Assembly: GCF_964340395.1 (NCBI RefSeq)
Contig: NC_135550.1
Coordinates: 33,046,176 to 33,110,175, forward strand
Length of the DNA stretch: 64,000 bases
Direction of reading: 5' to 3'
DNA from: Glandiceps talaboti
Taxonomy: Eukaryota > Hemichordata > Enteropneusta > Spengelidae
The stretch's first letter is position 1; the number at the start of each line of letters is the position of its first letter. The notes under the pieces are model-generated. The model was not told the origin of the DNA, made no database searches, and saw nothing but the letters and a program-made list of their open reading frames with translations. This document shows, piece after piece, positions 1 to 11,999 of this stretch. Position numbers and translations under genes: made by a program.

Positions 1-266
1 CAGTTACAGCACATGTAGTCAGCTGAATTGTGCATGTGTTTGGATATGTACATGTACGTGTAGTATTGAGATATTTGTAGCAATTCAGCAAATTCAATAA
101 CCATTAACAGTAAATCAACAAATACAAATATTACCCTAATACTTGAAAGAATCCAAAGATAAATTTGATGAAATAAACTTTGAGGAATCAGACACTACTT
201 TCTATCTGTAACACAATCTTTTCACACTTGACAATCCTGACTGAAATTAGTTGAATAGTAATTTAC

Positions 267-3200
267 CTTTGTCTCATAACCAGTAAGGAAACCCAGTTTT
301 CTTGACCCCTCTAGAACACCTTGCCTGTCTCCTCTGGATGCAGAGCGAATAACCTGAAACACAAAGATAGATATCACAAGTGGTTAACTTTCCATTATCA
401 CAATCTTTGATCTTTTCCATCAGCCTTTTTGATCAGTCAAGAAATGTTTCTGACAAAACTGTCAAGAAAACAATGTGAGCACTACTTTTCTACCATACGA
501 GTCTTCTCTTTATTCTCAAAATTCAAAGCATTGTAGGCATCACATTCTATATCATGTACATAAATTCAAATGACACTTACTTTGATATACTTGTCTACAA
601 ACTTGGTTTTATCATATTCTATACTTGCACCAAAATCAAGCAGGGCAACCTGAAAGACACAAGAAATGGCCAAGTTCAAATTTCACATAAAGTCAAAATT
701 TATATTATGACTGAAGTGATAGGCAATCAGTATCAATACAATGCTACACTGTGTTAGGAAAAGTCTGGATAAAGTTAGAGATGAACATTCAAACAGACAA
801 CTTATTCTATACTGTGGCTGGCAAACATGTATTCTACATCATTACTTTAAAAAAAGGGAATTTGGTAAGACTGCACTACTGCCATAAGTGATCCTTATTT
901 ATTGCTGTAGATAATTTGGTAGAATTTCAATGAAACTTCAACTTCCTTTCAGGTATTGGGCTGTGTTTAATTTTTCTATTTTCTCTTAAGTTTAACTGGA
1001 ATAAATCTCATTGGGTTTACTGAGGCACTATCATGATTCAAATCTTACCCAAGGACTTTAGCCGTTCAGAAACAAACAGCAGCGATTTGGCAATATACTT
1101 TCAATAATCTTGAAAAGGGGAGCGTAGAAATCTAATTTTGATCATACTGTAATGAACAATTACAATTTGAAACAAACATACAATTGAAATGTACAAGGGG
1201 TGTATAAGTATCCTACCTGTTTTGTATCTGGGTTATAAAAGAAATTACTCCAGTTTGGATCTGTCTGCATCAAATGCCATGAAAATAACTCTTGAAGACA
1301 AAGTCGTAGAATATTTGAACAAATCTAAAAGAAAATAACGAAAGTTAGTATTTCACATTAACTATCTATTTTATACCTACAATATTGTGAAGTGATGCTT
1401 TACAAATTACATCTATACAAGTTGTGCATACACACATTACATATTACATATATACAAAAGTTGTACATACACACATTACATCTATACAAGTTGTACATAC
1501 ACACATAACATCTACACAAGCTGGGCATACACACATTACATATACAGTATACAAGCTGTGCATACACACATTACATCTATACAAGTTGTGCATACACACA
1601 TTACATCTATACAAGCTGTGCATACACACATTACATTTATACAAGCTGGGCATACACACATTACATCTATACAAGCTGTGCATACACTCATTACATCTAT
1701 ACAAGCTGGGCATACACACATTACATCTATACACGTTGTGCATACACACATAATGTGACATTACATCTATACAAGCTGTGCATACACACATTACATCTAT
1801 ACAAGCTGGGCATACACACATTACATCTATACAAGCTGGGCATACACACATTACATCTATACAAGTTGTACATACAAACATAATATCTATACAAGCTGGG
1901 CATACACAAAGCATTTAACCCATAGATATTGTAGACTAAATACTGTAGAATGCAACAAACAAGGGTTCTATGTCCATGTAAATTAGTATAAAGAATGATC
2001 CTGTATGCTTTTCAGAAATCAATAAATGTGATCTAGCATTCCAGTTCACTTTGTGATTATGCCTTACAATGGGAAGCACTGTACACATTTAGTCTTTGAA
2101 AGATAAAACGTGATATACCCACTATACACACAGAAATACAACAAGACACAAAGTGCTCCTATCCCTATTGAGTGTTATTAATCAACAAAAATAACAGACA
2201 TTACCTCATTTCTAACTTCTTGGTCAAGGTCAACTGCCTTGTCTAAAGGCACGCCGTCAATTAATTCTGTTGTTAAAACTTGTTTTGTTGAAAGTTCTTT
2301 TATTACTGCTGGTACGTAAAAAAACGGGTCATCTTTCAAGAGTTCTCTGGAAAAGTAGAAATTGCCAAAACATTAGCAATTAGTTGTAAAGGGATGTGTA
2401 GTACACGTTAAGTGATAGTAGAGTAATAGTTAATATCTATAGCTTTACATCACTGTGTATATACTTACCTAAATCTTTCTGACATGGCACCTTCCCTTTC
2501 ATAGTCTACTTCCCACATCAATTCCCTACGTGCTACATCTATAGCATTTCCAGCATACATACCTAAAAAGAAGCATAACTTGGTTAGAAACTAGAAGTAA
2601 ACTAAAAAATGCTCCCGTTCAGAGATATCATTTTAGCATTTTCCTGGGGTATTTGCAGTGAACTGTATATACATTATTACATAATAGTGTCATTTCCTTC
2701 AAGTCCAAAGTCTGCCTCAAGATCAAATGCAACAAGTGATGTTACAAAGACTGATTATGGCTGTACTGTGTGTAGCAACATTGAAAAACATTACAGTGAA
2801 ACAAGCCAAGACATATAAAATAACAAATTTGAATCTTTAGTATGCCTTCCCATACCTTTGGAAAGGAAATATCAATATTTGGGAGTACAAAAAACCTGTA
2901 TGAATATGTAATAAAATAAGTAGTTGACTTGCTCGCTGGATCTACACACACATGGTGTCATTTCCTTCAAGTCCAAAGTCTGCCTCAAGATCAAATACAA
3001 GTGAGATACAAAGACTGATTAGGCCTGACTGGGTGCCTACTATTAAAAGGGCTTCCCTATGTGTCATTAATTATAGAAATTATGCAAGCCACACCCACCA
3101 GAAGTGCTAAGTTACAGCCGGGACAATGCCACATAGTACATTGCAAAACATATGCTACAGTACTTTTTGAGATATCAGTGGAACAAAATTTCTGCACAGA

Positions 3201-6200
3201 CAGACACACATCGCCACGACATTACCTCCCATACGGGAGCTAAAAATACAACAACAGATGTAGAATCTGCTGCATAGATATTATCCAACTAACAGACTGT
3301 AGGCTGTAGTAACTGTTTTCAAAACTTTGACCACAGGTTCATACTACTAATCTAGAAAACTCCATGTTAATGGTATTCTTCACGATACAATTGATCAGTG
3401 CACATAGAGAACAGTGCACATTAGAAATAACTTTTATTTTGACATGGCACAACAAGACTGTACCAGCACATTTTAAAAATCTGTTTCGGTACTCTATATT
3501 TAAATCATACTTATAAAACTCCAACATTCATCATTGTTTCATATATCTTGAAATACTGCTATGTCATTACTCCTACAACTGCTTCTAAAATCCCAGATAA
3601 TAGTGAATATGTATATGAAATTTTATGTCAATTCTCATCATAAGAGTTTACAATTATTTCATACATGTACAGACTTCATGTCTGACATAAGTAACATTTT
3701 ACACAACGAAAGACAACATAGACATCAACAAGACAGTCTACATACATAGCAGACATATTATTTACTGAAGCATACACAATATGATTAAAATCTGATGTAG
3801 TGAACATGGCACATTTTCTTTATTTACCTCTGTTTCCTATGTTTATTGGTGTTTGTTCTTTTTTTTGTTCTGAGTGAGTGACTTGTTCCTACATTTGACA
3901 CAATACCATAGCAGTTCATGTTCAAATCTCGCACTTACGTGTAGCCAATCAGAATCTGTCCCACAATATAACACTCGAGCATTGAAATGAAAACAAAGAG
4001 AACCACCAAACAATAACAATAAAATCACTGTCTGCACTTCAGCTCTTTTGGAACAGAGCATGCTGAGGTACTGTACCATAAGTTTCAGCAGATGATGTAT
4101 TCCCATTGGTTGCGTGAATCTTCGTAAATGTGCAGGATTTGAACATGAACTCCTATAGTACTGTCTCATATTTCGGAACAATTCACTAACTCATGGAACA
4201 AAATAGAAGGTAAGAAACTGTTAAATGAAGAAATTACACCAAGTTCACTACATCAGATTTTTAATCAGATTGACATATGCATAAAATATTTTTTGATCAG
4301 TTGGAAAGTCTGTCTTTAACATGTTGGTCTTTTTACATTCTTTCATAAACCTACCTTCAGGAAGAACATTCCAAACATTAAGTATTCCCATTATGTTATC
4401 GATATCACTATCAATTCCTTGGGCAACCCCTGGATACTGTATGCAGACAAGAGAAAAAACATCATTTCTGACATGATTCAGAGTGAAATTACCATCATTC
4501 ATGGCACAATTCAAACCATATCAACTTTGACAGAAGGACGCCACTCCAGGAAATAGAGACATTTTCATAAACTATGAAATATGAGATACCCTATAAATGC
4601 ACAAGATCAAGTTGATGTTTAAGTTGATGTTTCTCAGAAATCACAAGTAATTGTAGGTGATGTAAAAATCATAAAAAGACTCTCCAGAACCTATAGTTTG
4701 TAAAAGTGTCTGTATTTCCTGGAGTGACACTCCTCTTTTAGATTTTACAATAAATATATATAATCACTATACAGCTAGTTTGTTGGGTTTAGTAGCAATT
4801 AGACTTCTAACTTGTCTCACGTTGTATTTTCAACCATGAGTGGACTCAGTTCTCTTTTATACACCCCTACACCCCACTACCTTCCCAGATATACCTGTAG
4901 AAGTAACCCAACCCAACCCCCAACCCCCCCCACCACCACCACCTTCCAAGATAAACCTGTAGAAGTAACCCCCCCCCCCCCACCACCACCACCACCACCA
5001 CCACCTTCCCAGATAAACCTGTAGAAGTAACAGCAAACAGTTGTACTTTGGATCTTACCTGTATTTTCATAGCAACTTGTCTACCATCATGGAGTGTTGC
5101 ATGATGAACTTGACCTATTGAAGCAGCAGCAAATGGTTTGTCTTCAAAACTTTTGACTTTGGTCCTCCAATCATTACCCAATTCACTTTTGAGAACTTTC
5201 TACATGGACAACAAAAAGGAAATATATCATCACCATGGATTTTTTTCTCCACATTTTACACTAAAGCCATGTTCCTCTAATTTATCCATATCCTACATAT
5301 ATGTACACTACAGCTGTACTTTGACACTTCATTATCACATGACACATAAATAACAGTTGGGGGTGGGATGCAATGGGTTTGTGTTAAATGCCTACATTTC
5401 TTACTACTTATTTGTCAAATGATGTTTTTCAGAGTGAAATAGTTTCAACTAACAAATCTTATGATTTGTTTAACAATGACACACATACATGTATAATTTA
5501 CTTCTGATTTATTATCACACCTGTGGATGTGACTTGTTGTAGCAGTTTTTCATCAACCCCACTTTCAAAGATGGACACCTTACAAGATGAACTGAGATTA
5601 ACCTTTACACATATTTACCTCCATTTGCCACAGTGGCATGAAATCAGCACTCTGTCTCACTCTTTCAAAAATATTCTGAAGTTGTGGACTTATCATTGTA
5701 TTATCTGAAGAAGTAAGAAATACAAAGCACATATGATATGATTCTGTGGTAGTGACACTATTGGCCAAGACCATTACGTACATACAGAGAATAATTATGG
5801 CATATCATATATTTGTAATAAAGCCACCAAATATATTCTATTACTGCTAAACTTTAAGATTCTTGGTAAATGATATGAAATAATCCATAAAATATACCCT
5901 TTTGGGAATCATTTTGTCTAACTTGTCAAACACTGGGTCCTGCAGCCATTCGTATGATAAAAGTTTCACATTAGCTAAGGTCTCCAACAACCATTGTATC
6001 AATTTAGACTACTAACCTTTTCTCTAACATTCCTAACCAGAATGTCTCAGTCTCCTCTATTTTATCTTAGTTTGTCAACAACTTAATAGGGGTATTGTAC
6101 ATAATATATACATTGTGTTCAGTGTCATGACTATCCCATAGTATACAGTGACATTAAACTTTTAGAGTTAATGTCTACAATTGAAGTCTGTTTACCTTGT

Positions 6201-7911
6201 ATACTGAGCATTTGTCCCAGCTTCAGTGCTGCACCCCTGACTTTACACAAAGTATTGACAATCCTCTCTGCATTGGCTTCAGTTAGGAAAGTGTTGTCAT
6301 GGTAGCCAGCACCACCCTTACCTGAAATCAACAATAACAATAACAAGCTTTTCAGTACAGATTATAGTAATTTTGGGGTTCCTGCTTAATTCTTGTTCTA
6401 CCTGGGAGGTATTTAATTGTACACAAAAAACTACAAGTTAGGAAAACCAGTAGAAACTCAAGACATAAAATGCTTTACTTGCCATCTGCCTTCATCCCCA
6501 GTGCTTGTCTTGTATACTCTGCAATAGCACCTACACCAAGACCTACTGCAAGACTACCAAAATTCATCATTCTCCCAGCTCTTGATGCTGGTACTTTCCT
6601 CTCACGAGATCTTTTACTCAGACTTTGCTTCATTCTGGGGTTTGATGATGCATTCACAACAGGTCTTGGACGAGGTGTTTGAGGTGGTGGTCTCTGACCT
6701 TCACCACCTCCACCTGCTTTTTTCTGCTTTTCCTTCAACATTGCCTTTCTCATTTCTTCTGCAGTTATAGCACCAGATGTTGAGTCATAATGAAAGGCTT
6801 TAACACCACCATTGTTTGTTGTGGCAGAGTTGATGTTTGTGTCTACTGGTGTATTTAATGGTGATGAACCGTTCACAATAATTCCATTGGTTTTAACATT
6901 AGTAGTGGCAGCAGCAGCAGTGGCAGTTGATGTCTGTTGGAAAACAAGTGAAGTATTATGATGTCTGCAAAATGAGTAATTTCTTTCCATTCAAAAATTA
7001 CTAGTTCTGATCTTTCATATTATTTCACAGCAGTAAACAATAGTAAGGGTATGACAGTACAATATGTCAAGGCTACCAAACACAAAAGTAGAGTTCGTGA
7101 TAACAATTAAATTCATGGAAAAGGGATGACATACACATCAATTTCATTATCCCTTCCTGAGAATACTCTTAGCAATAGTGAAAAGAGGAAACCATGATTT
7201 CACCATCAGAATTAGACTGGCACCAGTCTAGACCCTTGGGAGATGTTTTTTTTATTTTGTCTCATAATCTTCAAATGTTTTGAATTAGCTACTCATTTCA
7301 ATTTGGGAAGTAAAATGTGGTCAACTTTTAAAAAAAATATTCCTAGTCACGAGTAGGGCCCTTGGGAGGTTACGAAAAAAATCTCTTAAGGGACAGGTAC
7401 CAGTCTACATCAGAATATATTTTGCTAATACATATTTACCTAAAAACACTGTCACTGTACACACACACAAACCTTGTCTCATATTAATGGCTTTATCTGG
7501 TGACATTAATTTTACTCAAAACACTGAAACATTGCTCAACAGAGAGAAACCCATACACCAGTCTTTAAATTACAACACAATGGAACACATAGTTTGGTAC
7601 TTATAACACAATGGAACACATACTCTGGTACTTACAACATAATGGAACACAGAGTTTGGTACTTACAACACAATGGAACACATACTTTGCCATAGTTTGA
7701 TACTTACAACATTGTCATGTGAGGCACCTTGTCTCTTCGTGAGGACATTGCTAACTGTCTCTTCTGCCTTTGTCTGTACACCCTCAAATACTTTCCTCAC
7801 ACTACAGTTGGCCCATTTATCCTGTACTGTTGTTTGTTGCAGCTTCACATACGCATTTCCAACTTTTTGAAATCCTCTCAAAAACATACGCAAATCTGTT
7901 ACACGGGACAT
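267..7911 (-). CDS. COQ8: COQ8 (ADCK3/ADCK4-type) atypical kinase of coenzyme Q synthesis, 3' end cut by window
   Basis: UbiB-family atypical kinase/ATPase of the mitochondrial inner membrane that supports the coenzyme Q synthesis complex. Exons on the minus strand, joined in frame: 7911-7708, 6933-6483, 6321-6196, 5704-5619, 5199-5059, 4436-4355, 2562-2469, 2346-2205, 1324-1217, 649-581, 353-267; 530 codons are present and roughly 120 C-terminal ones lie outside. Visible motifs: a glycine-rich membrane helix ([18 protein letters not shown]), KxGQ motif (KLGQ, about residue 252), Ala-rich loop AAASIGQ (about 313) in place of a Gly loop, the VAMKIQ lysine (334), catalytic region [11 protein letters not shown], and LLDFGAS as the DFG metal site. 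All diagnostic residues are intact. The start at 7911 is 2 nt inside an exon whose acceptor is GCAG at 7914-7917. The intron after 6483 is GC-AG. Vertebrates have COQ8A and COQ8B; which copy this matches, or whether it predates the split, is not decided. Confidence 0.93.
1411..1913. repeat. 30-bp minisatellite, about 17 copies, in a COQ8 intron
   Basis: Tandem copies of a unit of about 30 bp built on CATACACACATTACATCTAT followed by ACAAGCTGGG. It lies in the intron between the COQ8 exons at 2205-2346 and 1217-1324. Copies differ by single substitutions and one 9-bp insertion near 1752. Because 30 is a multiple of three, long stop-free frames run through it on both strands; they are not genes. 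Confidence 0.95.
2690..3245. repeat. Duplicated 70-bp segment and unclassified interspersed repeat
   Basis: A segment of about 70 bp containing TTCCTTCAAGTCCAAAGTCT occurs at about 2692-2755 and again at about 2957-3021, with small differences. The second copy runs into a sequence ending near 3240 with CAGACAGACACACATCGCC and an inverted CTCCCATACGGGAG hairpin, which looks like the end of a dispersed repeat. No open frame or clean target duplication was seen. It lies in a COQ8 intron. Confidence 0.4.
4908..5012. repeat. CCA/C-rich low-complexity tract in COQ8 intron
   Basis: C-rich and CCA-repeat DNA between two copies of a CAGATAAACCTGTAGAAGTAA-like segment (about 4889, 4949 and 5010). It sits 47 bp past the donor of the COQ8 exon at 5059-5199. 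A simple expansion; no coding meaning. Confidence 0.8.
7213..7407. mobile_element. Foldback MITE with 9-bp target-site duplication
   Basis: Both ends carry an inverted TAGACTGGNACC sequence followed by CCTTNNGAGAT and a T-run; the right end lacks a few bases. The element is 195 bp and is flanked by a perfect 9-bp direct repeat, CATCAGAAT (7204-7212 and 7408-7416). The 9-bp duplication with long inverted ends suits Mutator-like transposons, though hAT-like families with 8 bp are not excluded. It has no coding capacity, so it is nonautonomous. It sits in a COQ8 intron between the exons at 7708 and 6933. Confidence 0.8.
7568..7712. repeat. Donor-spanning tandem repeat at the first COQ8 coding exon
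   Basis: About four copies of a 30-35 bp unit, each with GTTGTAAGTACC or a close relative on the minus strand. The copy nearest the exon is the real donor of the COQ8 exon ending at 7708 (AATGTT, then GTAAGT). The other copies repeat the donor inside the intron. Reading past the real donor meets a stop codon inside the array. Confidence 0.75.
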
Positions 7912-8039
7912 GACTGCATATGTATTCTGGGAAAAAATATGAATGGCATATTAATATTTAGATACAAGTATATCAACATTTAAACTAAAGAGTACTGCAT
8001 GCTAATTCATATTTATACGAGACTGGCTGTATGTAATGA

Positions 8040-8860
8040 TGTGAAGCTATGATGATAACACAACTGTATTTGGCTGTTGCTATGGCATGATCTTGTTGCT
8101 AGGTATATTTGCATTCATTTATGGAATATTGATTAACTTGCCTACCTTTCCCAGTTTTCATCTTTGTAATATAAACCATCATTTACATGTAGCTGTTGCT
8201 ATGGGTGTGGTCCTGTTGTTAGGCATATTTGCATACATTTTTTAAATCTGTATTCACATACCTATATAACCATCTCTGTTATCTTTGTAATACTAATATG
8301 CATTTCACTGTTACTAAGAGCATAGTCACGGTTGCTAGGGCAAATTGTGTCAAAACAATAACTGCAGAATAACACCTCCAGAAACATCCCTACAAAGTTT
8401 CAACCCATTCACTATGCAGTTTCAAGATATGTTTTGACCAAACTTGACATATTTTGTAGACCTAATTTGCATATCACTGAAGGGATCATCACATTGTGAA
8501 TACAGCTTCATCTACACATGCCCAGCTGCATCCCCATTAAATTCACCTTCTTGTACACATCTCCATACATAGGCAACCCCATTAAATTTCAGTAGAATGT
8601 GCTCAGTAGTTTTGGAATTATAGATTTTGACCAAAAAGACACATTTTGACACCTAATTTGAATAATACAGAGGGAATCATCATGTCATGAACAATTCTTA
8701 ATATAAACACCCTGAAGAACATTCCAACCAAATTTCAAACTGATCTGCCTAGTAGTTTGAGTTTACGTTTTTTTAAACCCAAAATCACATTTTTTTTACC
8801 CAAATCACACACTCTTGCACAAAAATCTTTAGGGTATCGATGTTACAAATCATCGAATAT
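8040..8860. repeat. Old composite interspersed repeat with diverged internal modules
   Basis: Three diverged modules of about 115 bp (starting near 8069, 8190 and 8307) share GTTGCTATGG, TTGCTAGG and ATATTTGCAT motifs. They are followed by two to three modules (near 8390, 8575 and 8715) that share AAATTTCAA, TAGTTTT and TTTTGACC motifs and a CCTAATTTG segment. It looks like an old noncoding dispersed repeat in the first COQ8 intron. Its family is not recognised. Confidence 0.45.
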
Positions 8861-9755
8861 ATTTAATAGCGCTTCTATTGACTGTACATAGGTGAGTTTT
8901 AGTGGTTGCTTGATTATCATAATTGTTTGTTGAAATTGTTGGGTGTTTGAATTGCAAAGTGTCGGTGGCTCTTTAGGCTTCATACCTTGTCTATTTACTC
9001 TACACTTTTTTCAAAATCATACAAATTGATTCAAGTACCTATGGTACAAATCATAACGATACTGTATAGGAACTAGACTACATTAACACTGTCTCAGTCA
9101 AGCTTACCACAAGCAAAAAAATCGCACCGGTGTTTTTTCTTGGGTTGTGAAACCTTAAACTTCACTTCCTGACATGTTCTGAATGAATTGCACTGTACAC
9201 ATACGTCCCTGCATACTACAGTCACTTGTGAGCTAATACTAGTATTCTATTCCACAATGGTAATATTTTAGTTAGGATGATCATAATGATGTTATTAGGT
9301 AAATGATTATGTATATACAATAAATATTTCAAAAAATACCGTTGTCGGTTATTATTTCAGTTCTAAAATATTAGAATTCTGAAATAGAATATTAGCTCAC
9401 AAATGACTGTGCTACATACACTATGACTACTATCAGCTGATCAGTCACGATATTGTAAATCATAGAGCCTGGTGGTACATACAGAGGAAGGACAGGAGAA
9501 ACAACTGGCAGAGATCACCTCAATCGTGCCGATGATGAAGTAGGGACTAGATCCAAGTCCTGTCTCGATATTTACTTTAAGACTGAAAGTATACATGGTA
9601 TAATGTACTCTTCTATGGAGGCAAAATTGCGTTATTACTCCCAAACTACGCACTGCAGTTCATTGGCGTGCAGCTTACAAGTTACATGTAAAGTTGAGGA
9701 ACGTAAACAAACATTGCAACAAGCACAGAGTGAAGTTAGTCCCATTCTATCTTAC

Positions 9756-10080
9756 CTGTCCTTTCTCACACAATATTGGTCGAATCCTTGAACATACAAA
9801 GCACCTAACAACAGAATCTTTGGCAAGGTAACAACTTATGAAACCCTTGTGTAGTGCAACCAGGTACTAGAGTATATTTTGTGAATTTCAAAGATGGCCG
9901 GTGCAGCTTACGCAAGTAGCAAACGTGCGACACACGTGAACTGGACACAGATTACATATTATTAATTTACAACCGTAAACAACATCAATGATTCGCAGCT
10001 TACTGATTACGTAATATTATATAAACCATCGACTAACCTGGTACACTTTACTCTCCTAGCTATGCGCACACTGCGCGGTG
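9756..10080 (-). promoter_or_regulatory. Probable COQ8 first noncoding exon and promoter region
   Basis: On the minus strand a good donor (GACAG, then GTAAGATAG) ends a candidate exon at 9756. The CpG-containing stretch upstream (about 9880-10080) is the likely transcription start zone. The first coding exon opens 2 nt before its ATG, so an upstream noncoding exon is required. The exact start is not visible, and no gene was recognised on the plus strand here. Confidence 0.4.
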
Positions 10081-11999
10081 CAAACTAGTTGAAACCTCAG
10101 AAAATGATGATATTTGGATGAACGTCCACACACTCGAAGCAGGTCATGTCGATTCTGTGCTTGCGTCACAATCCCAGGAATTTTTGGGACTCTGTCGCTG
10201 GTGGCGCTGTTCACTAGTATCGTTATTTTTCACCAATTATTTTTCACAGGATGCTACGAGAGTATAGCAATGTCTCATTTTAGCAAAATCGATTGCTTGA
10301 TTTATCTTTTTAATAATTTTTTTTCAGTTTTCTATAAAAAGTCAACCAATTCATCGCACTAATCACCATGTTCACGCATCAACCATCTGTCTAAAATGTA
10401 CAAATGTCTAATATATTTGATAGTCATACTAACTAATCTACAATGCACAGAGTGCTTCATTCTAATTATTATGTCGGCACATTTGTTGTAAAACCGCAGA
10501 CTCTCTTCCTTGTATGTGGTAAAACAAGGGAAATAACCATGGTACATATATACCAACCATATATACTGCCTATATAGGGGGCGCAATCTTTGAGGAAAAG
10601 GTTTATTGGTATTAGGCGTAAAAAATTGTGTGGTTCCGATTGCATTCAATTTTAAAATAGGTGGGGTAGGTAGATTTTTTATTTTATTTTATTATATATT
10701 TTTCTTCATGTGTGAGTGTCTAGTTCAGGTTTTCCATTGTTTTCCAAATGGTCTCTGTGTTGTTTATTTCTTCCTATCAGATGTACAGCCATTACAGATT
10801 GGAAGAATAGTTTTATATTGTCTTTTTAAGTTGATGTCAGTTTCCGCTCCAACTATTTCTCGCCAGACTTCACGATTATCGCGATTTTATTATTATTATT
10901 ATTCTCGAATACGTATGAAAAAGTTTAGGATCGGCGTGAAAAAGTAGGTGGGATGGGGTAACGTGAACCAAACAACTTTTTTATTTGGCCTAAGCAGCTA
11001 GGCATTTATTTCCCGGAACAAACACAAAGAAAAACAAATGAAATTGAGGTAGAGAAAGAAATCAAGCCGTATTCACCACATCAGATTTTGATGGGCCTAT
11101 ATAGTTCTCATTTATATAGTAGCGTTTATACCTTTGTCGACGGGAGCTGAACGTGGAATGTTGTTTGCATGCACATACACCCGTTTGTCTTTTCTGTCTG
11201 CTTGTGTACATCTAAAAAGATTATATGTAAATTGATGGTAGATCAAACTTTGTAGAAAGATTGCCGTAAAATACAATGTAATAACCTACGTTTGGTTCAA
11301 TTTTGGCGGTACCACGATAGACATGGTGTATTTACATTTATATTTTATATCCATGGTGGTACCAAGGCCAAAATAGGAGACATTGAAAAACTAAGATTTT
11401 TGTCCGAATGAGTCAATCGGCAAACAGATTACATATACTAGCATCCATGATTTGTTATGAGTAAAAAAATACAACGACAGAACTATTCTTGCATGCCATT
11501 GGTTAAAATGATAACCAAAATGTTATTTATGCATCTCTGATCTGTGTAACACTTAACACTAAATCATAGGACACTCAGGCTTAGTTAGTTATGTTTACGA
11601 TATGCGAAATGGTCACAATTGTGGGATATGTACAATATTGTGATCAGTTCGCATATAGGAAAACATATATTAATTCTTGTTGTTGATAATGATTTGTAAG
11701 TACTCTCTTGTTGATGCTTGTCAGTATTTATTTATTCATTCATTCATTTATCTATTGTTTGTTTGTTTGTTTATTAATTATTTGTTTTGTTTGTTTCTAA
11801 TAGAAGCATAAAGACACAAAACATGCCCGATTTCATACTATGCAAGGGGTGACTAGCAACACAAAATGTCTACAGGTTTTTCTCCAAAAAGTCAGTTGGA
11901 TATAGAGTACAATGTATGCATCCAAAATGATTCTGTCTTTTCAATTTTTATGTAGAATATAAATCCCGAAGGATTGTCTTGTCAGTCCTACCGTACTAA
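10081..11999. other. Intergenic, no gene recognised
   Basis: AT-rich DNA between the COQ8 promoter and the transposon at 12000. Short open frames (for example 10114-10362) have no recognisable family motif and no convincing splice context. No RNA gene was seen. Confidence 0.6.

Noticed and set aside
1424-1914. Cys/His-rich 156-residue frame resembling a zinc-binding repeat protein
   Set aside because: Encoded wholly by a 30-bp minisatellite in a COQ8 intron.
6475-6482. GT donor after GGCAA for the COQ8 exon
   Set aside because: It would shift the frame into stops in the next exon; the GC donor two bases earlier keeps the [10 protein letters not shown] frame.
10114-10362. 82-codon frame with a hydrophobic segment near the COQ8 promoter
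   Set aside because: No homologue recognised, poor start context, and it overlaps the likely promoter; not supported as a gene.
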